64,000 bases of DNA from Fibrobacteraceae bacterium (GTDB taxonomy: Bacteria > Fibrobacterota > Fibrobacteria > Fibrobacterales > Fibrobacteraceae), in NCBI GenBank assembly GCA_017625775.1, contig JAGAKE010000003.1, positions 82,575 to 146,574 of the forward strand. Direction: 5' to 3'. The translations under genes and the position numbers were made by a program. This document shows, piece after piece, positions 28,445 to 37,503 of this stretch. Under the pieces are notes generated by a model that saw nothing but the letters and a program-made list of their open reading frames with translations, was not told the DNA's origin and did no database searches. Positions within the stretch are counted from its first letter, which is position 1. Each line of letters starts with the position of its first letter.

Positions 28445-28465
28445 CCCCGCCAAGAATTGGCGGGG
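28445..28465. promoter_or_regulatory. Hairpin between prs and nhaA
   Basis: CCCCGCCAA (28445-28453) pairs perfectly with TTGGCGGGG (28457-28465) around GAA. It lies in the 62-base gap between the prs stop and the nhaA start. No T tract follows on the minus strand, so it may be a processing or attenuation structure rather than a full terminator. Confidence 0.5.
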
Positions 28466-28473
28466 AAATGAAA

Positions 28474-29643
28474 TTAATAGAAATTAGGTGGCGGCCAACG
28501 AGGGTTTTTAGAACTCATGTCAACCTTGTAGAAATCCTTTTGGAAACGACCGTCATTTAAACCATACATTTGCATAATGTGACGAGCAAGCCATTTTCCA
28601 AGTTTCATTACAGTAAGTTTGCGACGAAGGCGACCCTGGCAGTCGCGGTTCATAATATCTGGAAGAGTAGAAGTCGTGAGAATTTCATCAATAGCCGGGC
28701 TATTTAATTTTTCGCGAGCTTCTGGACTTGTGTGGAAGTGAGTAACGCCAAAACAAACTCGGTTCGGATTGCCTTTCTTAATGTGTTCGCAACATTGAAC
28801 GATTGTAGTGCCTGTGCGAACCATGTCGTCAAATACGATGACATCTTTTCCTTCCACTTCTTCAATGCTTATGTCGGAAAGTTCTGGATTAAAGGTCATG
28901 CTAATTTCGCGTTCGCCTGTACGCACCTTGTCCATTACTACACGTTTACAACCAGATAATTGTAAAGAATCGAAGACGGCGTTCATAAATGGCCTTGCCC
29001 CTTTGTCTGGAGCGACAATAACCAAGTTATCTCCATCCTTACCTGTTTGTACAAAATTTGAAGTCTTGATATAGTGAGCGTAAACTTCAGTTGGAATCAA
29101 GTTATGGAAGTGACCATCGAAAATTTCAGCAAATAAATTTTGAACTTTAATGCTATGGTTGTGAACGGTGACCACAGAATCTACGCCAGCTTTTTTCAAA
29201 AGTTCTGCATAAAGAAGACTTGTAAAAGCTTGTCCATCAAATTTTTTGAGATCTACTTCAGGGCGATCTTTTTCTAATTCTCCAATGCGATGTGGACCAC
29301 GGTCTTGAGCGCTGTAGAATAAATCTGGTTCTACAAGAACGACTTGTTCGGCGCCGTTATCTTTGGCAGCACGGGCCAAAATACAATTACGCATTGCATA
29401 ATCATTGCGACTGCGTTCGTGGTTTGAAACAGAACAAATAAGGACAATTTTTCCTTCTAGGCGGTTGCCTATATGTTCCATATCGTCCACATCTAGCATA
29501 TAACGTGGGCAGAATTCTGAATTTGCGAAGGTTTTAAGAGAAACCATATCGGAAATATCTTCACGGAGTCCGATATATTGCGCCATGTCAATGGCGAACG
29601 GATCGTCGGTGAAGTTGCCAGTCACGATAAAACGATCAGACAT
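28474..29643 (-). CDS. prs: Ribose-phosphate pyrophosphokinase (PRPP synthetase)
   Basis: Makes PRPP from ribose 5-phosphate and ATP for nucleotide and amino-acid synthesis. The 389-residue protein has two phosphoribosyltransferase-like domains. The PRPP-binding loop VIVFDDMVRTGTTIVQC lies near residue 270 and the flexible motif around VTVHNHSIKVQNLF near residue 160. It is longer than the bacterial class I enzyme of about 315 residues and its N-terminus diverges, so it may be an unusual member. RBS AAAGGACC precedes the ATG. Confidence 0.88.
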   Translation of the reverse strand: MSDRFIVTGNFTDDPFAIDMAQYIGLREDISDMVSLKTFANSEFCPRYMLDVDDMEHIGNRLEGKIVLICSVSNHERSRNDYAMRNCILARAAKDNGAEQVVLVEPDLFYSAQDRGPHRIGELEKDRPEVDLKKFDGQAFTSLLYAELLKKAGVDSVVTVHNHSIKVQNLFAEIFDGHFHNLIPTEVYAHYIKTSNFVQTGKDGDNLVIVAPDKGARPFMNAVFDSLQLSGCKRVVMDKVRTGEREISMTFNPELSDISIEEVEGKDVIVFDDMVRTGTTIVQCCEHIKKGNPNRVCFGVTHFHTSPEAREKLNSPAIDEILTTSTLPDIMNRDCQGRLRRKLTVMKLGKWLARHIMQMYGLNDGRFQKDFYKVDMSSKNPRWPPPNFY

Positions 29644-29760
29644 AAAGGTCCTTTTTTGAAAGGGAGAATTTGAGTGTCACAAATATAAAAAATTTATTAT
29701 TGGCTTTTTTTCTCATTTCTAAAAAGGCGATAAATTGCAGGATAAATGCGAAAAAAAGGA

Positions 29761-29789
29761 TTTCTCCGATAGCGCAGCTATCGGAGAAA
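29761..29789 (-). terminator. Probable terminator of lysA; perfect 13-bp palindrome
   Basis: TTTCTCCGATAGC pairs perfectly with GCTATCGGAGAAA around the loop GCA. On the minus strand it is followed by TCC and seven T residues, so it can terminate lysA, whose stop lies about 35 bases upstream. The interval 29644-29823 holds nothing else visible. A structure with the same loop lies at 38678-38702. Confidence 0.6.
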
Positions 29790-29823
29790 AGGTTAAAACA
29801 TTATGAATAATGAGAATTTAGAG

Positions 29824-31083
29824 TTAAAAATCAATCACTTTATCGTTTTGAAGCATCTGTTCAAAAGATTGCCTTTCCCGAATAAGTTTGAGTTCACCTT
29901 TTGAATACATGGCTTCTGCAGCATAACGACGACTATTATAATTACTGCTCATAGAAGCACCGTAAGCACCGGCATCGTGAAGAATTAGCAAATCACCGAC
30001 TTGTGCTTTGGGCAAATTACGGGTAACAACAAAACCGCCTTCTTCTTGAGTGAAAACATCGCCGCTTTCACAAAGAGGTCCTGCCACAATGACATTTTCG
30101 GATTCATTTAATTCGCGGTCGTCGCTAGCGATAATAGAAATCCCATGATAACTACCATAGAAACTCGGGCGAACCAAATCGGTAAAGCCTGCATTCACTA
30201 AGTAGAATGTATTATCGGCTTGCTTTTTAATGGCTCTGATTTCTGATACGAGATAACCGCTTTCTGCTACAAGATAGCGCCCTGGCTCAACTTCTAAAGA
30301 AACAGAATGTCCAATGCTTTGTTCAATACGTTTTCTCGCTTTATCCCAAAGTTCAAAATAAAGTTGCATATCAATCCGGTTCCCTTTTTCTTCTTCTTTA
30401 TAAGAAATAGGGAGACCTCCGCCGGCAGAAATAGTTTTAAGATGGCTACCAAGAGCGCGGGCTGCATCGCACATAGAATCGCAAACTTTGGCTAAGTGTT
30501 CAAAGTCTGAACCAGAACCAATATGCATGTGTAAGCCAGAAATCCACATTCCATGTTTTTGAGCTAACTTAACACATTCTTTGATTTGCTCATGCCAAAC
30601 GCCATGCTTTGATAAATCACCTCCAGTATTTACCTTGCTTGAGTGACCATGTCCAAAACCAGGATTCACGCGAAGAGTAAGGTCTGTACGAATACCTGCC
30701 GCAGCCAGTTGTTCAATCATATCTGGAGAGCCAATATTCACCGGAATTTTGTGTTGCTTTACAAGTTCTAAAGCGTCTGCGTCAAAAATGTCAGCAGTAT
30801 AAACAATTTCTGGAGCTTTCCCTTTTTCTATTCCACCTTTGTAACCGGCTTTTAAAGCACGAACAATTTCGCCCGCCGAAACGGCATCTACTACAACGCC
30901 GAGGCGTTTCATTAATGCCAAAACAGAAAGGTTTGAACAAGCTTTTTGTGCATAGCGCACCACATCAAAAACTTTTGTTTCTTTGACGCGTTCTTCTATA
31001 GTTTCGCGGTTATATATCCAAAGAGGCGTTCCATACTCTTTGGCAGCCTTTACAAAAATATCTTTAGGAATAGAATAATTCAT
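29824..31083 (-). CDS. lysA: Diaminopimelate decarboxylase (PLP fold III)
   Basis: Last step of lysine synthesis: decarboxylates meso-diaminopimelate. The 419 residues include the alanine-racemase-like barrel with the PLP-lysine region VRYAQKACSNLSVL near residue 46, the glycine-rich phosphate site ISAGGGLPISYKEE, and the C-terminal GPLCESGDVFTQ motif with the substrate-binding cysteine. Closest alternatives are other fold-III decarboxylases. GPLCESGD supports LysA strongly. Confidence 0.92.
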   Translation of the reverse strand: MNYSIPKDIFVKAAKEYGTPLWIYNRETIEERVKETKVFDVVRYAQKACSNLSVLALMKRLGVVVDAVSAGEIVRALKAGYKGGIEKGKAPEIVYTADIFDADALELVKQHKIPVNIGSPDMIEQLAAAGIRTDLTLRVNPGFGHGHSSKVNTGGDLSKHGVWHEQIKECVKLAQKHGMWISGLHMHIGSGSDFEHLAKVCDSMCDAARALGSHLKTISAGGGLPISYKEEEKGNRIDMQLYFELWDKARKRIEQSIGHSVSLEVEPGRYLVAESGYLVSEIRAIKKQADNTFYLVNAGFTDLVRPSFYGSYHGISIIASDDRELNESENVIVAGPLCESGDVFTQEEGGFVVTRNLPKAQVGDLLILHDAGAYGASMSSNYNSRRYAAEAMYSKGELKLIRERQSFEQMLQNDKVIDF

Positions 31084-31112
31084 AAAGAAAATTTAGTAAA
31101 ATGTTGTAGGGC

Positions 31113-31526
31113 TTACAAAATAAGTTCAATTAAACGTAAAGAATTCACCTTTTTGCGATACCACCCTTTAGAGCGAACGTTTCCAAATAAATTGGCATTC
31201 TTATTAAATGGAATTTGATTGGGGTGGGTTGCAATTTTCCATGAAGTTTCATCGTCAGTTCCATTCCTGTAATAGCGCTTAACTTTACAGGAACCCTTTT
31301 GTATGAAACGATTTTTAAAAGAATCAGAGGAAACTTCTACATTTTGATTATAACAATGAATTGGTATTGATTTTGTTTGCGTAAAAATAGGTGTTTGTTT
31401 TGTAAAAAGAGTTAAATTTTTTAAGTAATCATCAACTTCTTGACTATCTTCCTTGGCTACGTAAATGAAGTGAATTTTGAGTAAGTCCTTGATTAATTTT
31501 TCAAGTTCGCTCTTAGTAATATGCAT
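31113..31526 (-). CDS. Hypothetical protein, 137 residues
   Basis: No family recognised. No signal peptide or membrane segment; about 20 of the residues are Lys or Arg and the C-terminus is basic (RSKGWYRKKVNSLRLIELIL). AAGGAT lies about eight bases before the start ATG at 31526. It lies 30 bases upstream of lysA on the same strand and may be co-transcribed with it. Its low-GC coding style is like the secreted-protein island that follows rather than the housekeeping genes. Confidence 0.5.
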   Translation of the reverse strand: MHITKSELEKLIKDLLKIHFIYVAKEDSQEVDDYLKNLTLFTKQTPIFTQTKSIPIHCYNQNVEVSSDSFKNRFIQKGSCKVKRYYRNGTDDETSWKIATHPNQIPFNKNANLFGNVRSKGWYRKKVNSLRLIELIL

Positions 31527-31634
31527 TTTTATAAATCCTTGTTTCTAAATCAAAATTATTGCTTTAATCTTGAATGTAAACAAAAAAAAACAAAAGCAAG
31601 TAAATTTTAGAAAACATGGATTTTTTACAAGAAC

Positions 31635-32714
31635 TCAATCTTTTCGTAAATACCGCACGGCACGTTCTTTGCCATACAAGATATTACTGGATTTGTTGTT
31701 TTTAGAATTTGTGCCATTGATTCTGTAGATTGCCTGGGAATAGGGTTTAATAATATTTTTGTTTTTAAAAATAAGCTGGGGTTCTTCCTCGTTATAATGA
31801 ATTTTTGTATACGTAGTATCTATGCTATCTGCCATATAATTATTTGCTATGTGATAAGACAATTCACTTACATTAATATTTTTACAAGTAAAAATACGTT
31901 CTGGAGAGAATCCATAGTGTTCTATGTAAACAAACTCTCCTTCTATACACTCAGAAGGGGTTATCATACTGTATTTATGACATATTTTATTTAGTGTCTT
32001 TTTAATTTCATATTTAATGAACTTAAAATCATAATAACATGTCGCATAAGAAGTATCTTTTTTGTACACTAAAAAAAGAGAGTCATCAAATCGCATATTT
32101 AATAAAAAATTCCCCATAGAATCGTTGTAAAATGAATGTGAAATGTGAAAGTATTTTTCTTGTTTTAAGGAATCTGTAAATTGTCTTGATTCTAAAAAAT
32201 CGTTTCGAAAATCAAAAGCTTTAGTAGAATCAGGAATGTAGCCTATAGGAGCAATCCATAAAGAATCAGAGTAATTTTCTTTTTCTATTGTCAAAATACC
32301 AATGTGATGTAATTGAACATACGGAAGAGGTTTAGGGCGCGAATATTCTTCATTTATTTGGATTATGAGTGGAGGGATTACAGGATTTGATTTATCTAAA
32401 CCACCAATTTCTAAAGCATAATAACTTATAGTGTCAAACATATATTTATAAGAGGTACAATTATCTGCTGGGTCTAAAAAAACACCATTAGAATCATAAT
32501 TTATAACATTCGCGATATGATAATAGGGGTCATTTATGCTAAAAAATTTTGAGGATTCATCTATAACATTTGGGGAGAAAAATTGAACAGGCCAATAAAA
32601 TCTATAATTACAATTAAATTTTAAACCCTTATTCACATCATCTAAATGCAAATATCTGGTTTGTGTATATCCTATTAAAGAAAAGAAAACGATTATGAAA
32701 GCAAGCTTTTTCAT
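31635..32714 (-). CDS. Secreted protein of a local paralogous family, copy 1
   Basis: About 359 residues with an N-terminal signal peptide (MKKLAFIIVFFSLIGYTQT). The body shares segments KENYSDSLWIAPIGYIPD, FRNDFLESRQFTDSLKQEKY and the closing NGTNSKNNKSSN, GKERAVRYLRK with copies 2 and 3. ATG 32714 is homologous to the other copies' starts; ATG 32726 adds four residues. No enzyme motif recognised. It is the second copy of a tandem pair, eight to twenty bases after copy 2, so they are probably one transcript. Confidence 0.75.
   Translation of the reverse strand: MKKLAFIIVFFSLIGYTQTRYLHLDDVNKGLKFNCNYRFYWPVQFFSPNVIDESSKFFSINDPYYHIANVINYDSNGVFLDPADNCTSYKYMFDTISYYALEIGGLDKSNPVIPPLIIQINEEYSRPKPLPYVQLHHIGILTIEKENYSDSLWIAPIGYIPDSTKAFDFRNDFLESRQFTDSLKQEKYFHISHSFYNDSMGNFLLNMRFDDSLFLVYKKDTSYATCYYDFKFIKYEIKKTLNKICHKYSMITPSECIEGEFVYIEHYGFSPERIFTCKNINVSELSYHIANNYMADSIDTTYTKIHYNEEEPQLIFKNKNIIKPYSQAIYRINGTNSKNNKSSNILYGKERAVRYLRKD
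31639..31679. repeat. Identical 3'-end block in copy 1 of the family
   Basis: 41 bases identical at 31639-31679, 32739-32779 and 37508-37548, all at the 3' end of the three paralogous genes and encoding the GKERAVRYLRK tail. Outside this block the genes diverge more. This suggests strong selection on the tail or gene conversion. Confidence 0.8.
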
Positions 32715-32734
32715 ATTCAATTTCATCCAATTAT

Positions 32735-33826
32735 TTATTCTTTTCGTAAATACCGCACGGCACGTTCTTTGCCATACAAAACATTACTGGATTTATTGTT
32801 TTTAGAATTTGTTCCGTTTATTCTGTAAATTGCTGGGTAGTAGGTTTTAACAGAGTTCTTATTTTTTAATATAGGTTGAGGTGGATTGTTGTAATCAAAA
32901 GTCCAATATATAGTATCCAATTCAAAAGGCAATATGATTTGTTTTATAATTTTATAAGCCAATTCATTTTCATTAACTTGTTTACAAGTAAAATAACGTT
33001 TTGAAAGATATTCGTATTTATTTGTATGAAATTTTTTTTCTTTTAAGCAAGTATCCTTTTTATCGTTATATACTTCACAGATAACACCTTCTGAATATGA
33101 GTATTGAGTGAGAGTTTTGACAGATGCATATTCATAATCATAGTAACATACTGCATAAGAAGTATCCTTTTTATATACGAAAAAGAGCGAGTCGTCATTT
33201 TTTCGAAAGTTTAGAGACATGTTTCCCATAGAATCGTTAAAAAAAGCATGTGAAATGTGAAAGTATTTTTCTTGTTTTAGGGAATCTGTAAATTGTCTTG
33301 ATTCTAAAAAATCATTTCTGAAATCAAAAGCCTTAGTCGAATCATGAATGTAACCCATAGGAGCAATCCATAATGAATCAGAATAATTTTCTTTTTCAAT
33401 TGTCAAAATACCAATGTGATCTGATGATATATTTGATGATGTTGAATTTGATGATGTTGATGCAAGTACTCCTACACCCCCTTGAAGCATTTGCACAATT
33501 AATGGAGGAAAAACAGAATCCTTTAAATCATAAAATGCTAATGCATAATGTTCCCTTGGGTTTGATATGTACTTATAGTTTGAACACGTATCTCCATAAT
33601 CAAATAAAACACCACTGGAATCAAAATTTATAATGCTAATCGCGCGAGTGTCGTAATTGTAAAGAGGGTAGTATGAGTCAAAATATTCTGCAGGCCAAAA
33701 TATATCGTAATAAATATCTAAACAGTATTCAAAAAACTCATACTTATCATCGTAAAAATGCAAATATCTAGTTTGTGCATACCCTAGTAAAGAAAAGAAA
33801 ACGATTATGAAAGCAAGCTTTTTCAT
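32735..33826 (-). CDS. Secreted protein of a local paralogous family, copy 2
   Basis: 363 residues with a signal peptide (MKKLAFIIVFFSLLGYAQT), the shared central block and the same C-terminal tail ending in GKERAVRYLRKE. Its 5' portion is more diverged from copy 1 than its 3' end. AAGGAGG precedes the ATG. It starts nine bases after the subtilisin-like gene's stop, suggesting co-expression with that protease. Function unknown. Confidence 0.75.
   Translation of the reverse strand: MKKLAFIIVFFSLLGYAQTRYLHFYDDKYEFFEYCLDIYYDIFWPAEYFDSYYPLYNYDTRAISIINFDSSGVLFDYGDTCSNYKYISNPREHYALAFYDLKDSVFPPLIVQMLQGGVGVLASTSSNSTSSNISSDHIGILTIEKENYSDSLWIAPMGYIHDSTKAFDFRNDFLESRQFTDSLKQEKYFHISHAFFNDSMGNMSLNFRKNDDSLFFVYKKDTSYAVCYYDYEYASVKTLTQYSYSEGVICEVYNDKKDTCLKEKKFHTNKYEYLSKRYFTCKQVNENELAYKIIKQIILPFELDTIYWTFDYNNPPQPILKNKNSVKTYYPAIYRINGTNSKNNKSSNVLYGKERAVRYLRKE
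32739..32779. repeat. Identical 3'-end block in copy 2 of the family
   Basis: Second copy of the 41-base block shared with 31639-31679 and 37508-37548. Confidence 0.8.
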
Positions 33827-33835
33827 ATTCCCTCC

Positions 33836-36800
33836 TTATTCTGTGGCTGCCTTAAAAAGTATAGGCAAAATGGTGTAAGGTAAACTTTCAATCTTTTTAA
33901 TTTTATAACCATAATCTTTGGTATCTTTGTTATCACTATCTAAAACAATCTTTAATTTGTTTGTACGGAGCGTCATGCGTTTACCAGATAGTGAAGAACC
34001 GGCGTATTTGCCAAGCAATTTATCTTTTGCATCATAAATATAAATGGTGTCTCCAGAACCGAGAGCAGCTTCTGCACCAAAAGTAACGTAATTTTCAAGA
34101 TTATCCCCTAAATCATATTCACATTGCAAAGTTGACATTGGCGGGTATGGAGAAATTACGCCACAAATTGAATCATTTAAAGGAACATCACTTGCTAAAG
34201 ATACAACTTGGGCGCTTGTATCTAAAATACCATTCCCTTGGGTAACACTTGTTCCCATTACAACCACTTGCCATATTCCTGATTCAGGATTATCTACATC
34301 AACAACTTCTACATTATTTAAATGGTCAAAACATTCAGAATCTAATTTATAAGGTTTGTTACAATCTCTTACGGCGTCTTGAATGTCACTTAATTTTATT
34401 TTTTCCGTACCCTTATGATGCCATCCAAAGGTTGTTTTTTCTAATTCATCTGTTGGTAATGGGTTTAATCTCCATGGATAATAATATTTCCCTGAAGGTG
34501 AAATTAAATATATATCCAAATCATTGATCAATTTAGAATCCGTATAGAAAAGTTTTGGGGGGATTATCGAATCTATCTCTCCATAAGCATCGTCCCAAAC
34601 CATGGTTACACGGAAGGCGTCTTTGTTTGGTGCAATATACAGATTCCAACGTTTTTCTACACCATTTGCAACTTCTGTTTCCATATAGCGATTTTCTTCT
34701 AATAGCTGAAGAGCTTTTTTTGCATTGACTTTACCCCAACCTGTAGCAAAATCAGGACCTTTTCCATAAGGTGTATAATAATTATTCCCATCATTTTCAG
34801 AATGTGTAATATCAGGGTTGGGTCTCATGTATTTTTTTGTTTCTTCTGTAATGGACACTTCCATATCTTCTGCGGTGTGAATGAGCATGGCTTTAATAGT
34901 TGAATTCCGTAAGGATTTTTTTTCTAAAGGTATTCCAGTGATTTCTCGGTAGCGTTGATAGATTAAAGCGGCAATGCCTGAAACAAATGGGGCAGACATA
35001 GAAGTTCCACCATCTGGCATATCAAAATAACAACTTTCCATATTTTTTTCATTACATGGGTAGGGAGAATGAATAGGGATTACTTTTTCATTAACTATTT
35101 CTAATTCTGCTCCGGGAGCCATTACATCAGGTTTAATACGACCATCCCAAGTTGGTCCCATACTAGATTTAGAAAAGCGAATTCCTGTTAAAGCAGAGTA
35201 ATTCCCAACTGTAATTGCGTTTTTTGAATTAGAAAGAATGGAATGATAACCAATTTGGTAACCGTATTTTTCTCCTGGACTAGCAAACCCATTATTGCCA
35301 GCTCCTACAACGACTGCTTTTGTTAACGTATCACCATCATCAGTAAAAGTTTTCCAATTGTTAAAAATATTTTTGTCGACATTATAATTCGTTATTTCAT
35401 ACCAGCCACACTTATTAACGTCTGTATGAGAATGATTAACCACATGCCCTATTTGTTTGTAGTACTCCATACTACTTGAATAAAAATGTACTTTAGGAGC
35501 AACACCACGATATTTGTATTCAGGTGAAAAAGAACCATTACCTCCCAAAATACCCGCAACTGTTGTTGCGTGCCAAGGCTCATCTTCCTCGGGATCTGAT
35601 GGATTATATTCTTTCATTTCTTTCAATACGTTATCCTTATTCTCTTCTTTAACAAATAACTCCTCTTTTCGAACTTTTCTAGGAACCATATTTCCATTTT
35701 CATCTATTTCATTAAAATCGGGGTGACTCCAATCAATTCCAGAATCATATACTCCTACAACAATTCCTTCTCCAGTATAACCGGCATTAGATAGCCATTC
35801 TAAATCAGCATTTTTTTGTTTTAAATACTTTTGCCATTCTTCTGAATTTTGCAATTCGGTCACACGAATCGCTTCTCTACCAACGTCGTTTAAAGGAGCT
35901 CCTAAACGCACAACACCTACATACTCAATGTCATTATGTTCTAGCAAACAGTCTTTTTGATTTTTGGGCAATAATCCTAAAATCTCATGGTGGTCGATTT
36001 TAACATTTTTTACGCCACAATTTTGCGCAATGCTTTTACATACTTCCATAGAAACATCAGCAAAACAAGAAATTGTTATAGAAAATGAATCTAAATTTTC
36101 CTCTTCAGGCAAAAGTTCTAATGTTAATTTTGTAGTATCATCAACAGGAAACGCATTATAAAACCCATACATATTTTCATTTAGAATTTTCTTAATTTGT
36201 TTGGGATTGACTTTTAATAAGTACAACGAAAAGCCCTGATATTTACTTCCTTCTAAATCGTCTATCCCATTTTGTTTTAATAGTTTTCTTTCTTTGCTTG
36301 ACAAAGGAGTTTCTTTTAATAACCAAAAACGACCTGGATTTAAAATTTCTGTTGAATCTGAATATGGATAAATTACAGATTTTCCGCCTCTATCATACCA
36401 CAAAACAACATCAGATTTTCTTTTGCCAGAAATGGGATCAACTCCCCACAGCAATTCTTTTGAAGCGTCATAAACAGCTACCCAATAATGCGGTTCTTGT
36501 GTAGCTGATTTTTGTTGGTAAGAAAAATCTTTTGAGCAATCCCATGCACTCCAATTATTTTTATGTATTCTAAAATGAATATCTAGTGATTGGGAGGGTT
36601 GTAAAACACCCGTTAATTTTATTTGAAAAATATTATATGCTCCAGTAATAAATGATTCTACCTTTGTTGAATAAAAATAAGTGACGTAATCCACATCTAA
36701 AACAAGACTAGAATCTTCTGTATTTTCTGCAAAGTAATAAACTTCTGGATTGATAATTGATGTGGTTGATGTATTGGTAATTTTTAATCTGTATTCAACC

Positions 36801-36913
36801 CAATTCCATTCAGTGCGATGTCTTTCTGAAAGTAACTGAATTGTCAAGGGGACTTGTTCCTTGGCCAATAACTGTATTGCAAACAGCAGCAAAAGACAAA
36901 GACCTCTCAACAT
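33836..36913 (-). CDS. Subtilisin-like (S8) serine protease, secreted
   Basis: About 1025 residues. The upstream TTG at 36928 is possible, but ATG 36913 gives a proper signal peptide (MLRGLCLLLLFAIQLLAKE) with AGG spaced ahead. After roughly 370 residues without recognised motifs comes the S8 catalytic domain: Asp in VGVYDSGIDWSHPDF (about 390), His in WHATTVAGILGGNG (about 448) and Ser in GGTSMSAPFVSGIAALIY (about 638). C-terminal beta-rich regions follow, including one like a proprotein-convertase/CUB-type domain (IYIYDAKDKLLGKYAGSS). It lacks a visible C-terminal sorting motif. Flanked by copies of the paralogous family. Confidence 0.9.
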   Translation of the reverse strand: MLRGLCLLLLFAIQLLAKEQVPLTIQLLSERHRTEWNWVEYRLKITNTSTTSIINPEVYYFAENTEDSSLVLDVDYVTYFYSTKVESFITGAYNIFQIKLTGVLQPSQSLDIHFRIHKNNWSAWDCSKDFSYQQKSATQEPHYWVAVYDASKELLWGVDPISGKRKSDVVLWYDRGGKSVIYPYSDSTEILNPGRFWLLKETPLSSKERKLLKQNGIDDLEGSKYQGFSLYLLKVNPKQIKKILNENMYGFYNAFPVDDTTKLTLELLPEEENLDSFSITISCFADVSMEVCKSIAQNCGVKNVKIDHHEILGLLPKNQKDCLLEHNDIEYVGVVRLGAPLNDVGREAIRVTELQNSEEWQKYLKQKNADLEWLSNAGYTGEGIVVGVYDSGIDWSHPDFNEIDENGNMVPRKVRKEELFVKEENKDNVLKEMKEYNPSDPEEDEPWHATTVAGILGGNGSFSPEYKYRGVAPKVHFYSSSMEYYKQIGHVVNHSHTDVNKCGWYEITNYNVDKNIFNNWKTFTDDGDTLTKAVVVGAGNNGFASPGEKYGYQIGYHSILSNSKNAITVGNYSALTGIRFSKSSMGPTWDGRIKPDVMAPGAELEIVNEKVIPIHSPYPCNEKNMESCYFDMPDGGTSMSAPFVSGIAALIYQRYREITGIPLEKKSLRNSTIKAMLIHTAEDMEVSITEETKKYMRPNPDITHSENDGNNYYTPYGKGPDFATGWGKVNAKKALQLLEENRYMETEVANGVEKRWNLYIAPNKDAFRVTMVWDDAYGEIDSIIPPKLFYTDSKLINDLDIYLISPSGKYYYPWRLNPLPTDELEKTTFGWHHKGTEKIKLSDIQDAVRDCNKPYKLDSECFDHLNNVEVVDVDNPESGIWQVVVMGTSVTQGNGILDTSAQVVSLASDVPLNDSICGVISPYPPMSTLQCEYDLGDNLENYVTFGAEAALGSGDTIYIYDAKDKLLGKYAGSSLSGKRMTLRTNKLKIVLDSDNKDTKDYGYKIKKIESLPYTILPILFKAATE

Positions 36914-36931
36914 TTGAAAACCTATCAATTG

Positions 36932-37354
36932 TTAAAATTCTTTTTGTTGAATAGCCACTAGAAATACAGCGTTAGAAACACCTGTAATTTTTTTATAAAC
37001 AACATTCACAGGATAGCGGTGATTTGCTGCTGACATTGCTATTGAACCTGTCATAACCATGTTCAATGCATCAGCATTTTCGTTTTCGTCAAGGTAATAG
37101 AATATGCGTAATGGAACAGAAGTTCCTGAAATATTGGTCGTTTCGTATTCTAAGCAATTAGCTGTTTTACCGATATGAAAATTGAGTATTCTTTTGGCAG
37201 GCGTAGATTCTTTTGAGTTCATATCATAGGCAAGGCCACAAACATAACCTGTTGCATGACAAGTACCTGTAGGAAAATTTGAATCATTGCAAATTTCTGC
37301 TGTAAAGGCGTTTGTTGCAAAAAGTATGCAAAAAAGCATAAAGAACTTTTTCAT
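36932..37354 (-). CDS. Small secreted protein, 140 residues
   Basis: Signal peptide MKKFFMLFCILFATNAFTAE, then about 120 residues with Cys in CNDSNFPTGTCHATGYVC and one later Cys, so disulfides are likely after export. AAGGAG is placed ideally before ATG 37354. It ends four bases before the TTG and 19 bases before the preferred start of the protease on the same strand, so the two are probably co-transcribed. No family recognised. A role as inhibitor or chaperone of the protease is only guesswork. Confidence 0.65.
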   Translation of the reverse strand: MKKFFMLFCILFATNAFTAEICNDSNFPTGTCHATGYVCGLAYDMNSKESTPAKRILNFHIGKTANCLEYETTNISGTSVPLRIFYYLDENENADALNMVMTGSIAMSAANHRYPVNVVYKKITGVSNAVFLVAIQQKEF

Positions 37355-37503
37355 TTTAAACTCCTTGCCTTAAAGGTGTGTAAGAAAAATATATTTTTCT
37401 TGAGTTGGTGTCAAGAAATTTTTGTTACTCTAAAAAGAGCAATGCGATTGATAGAGCCCAGGGTGATATCGTGATTTTACTTTCTAAGATAACATAAAAT
37501 CAT

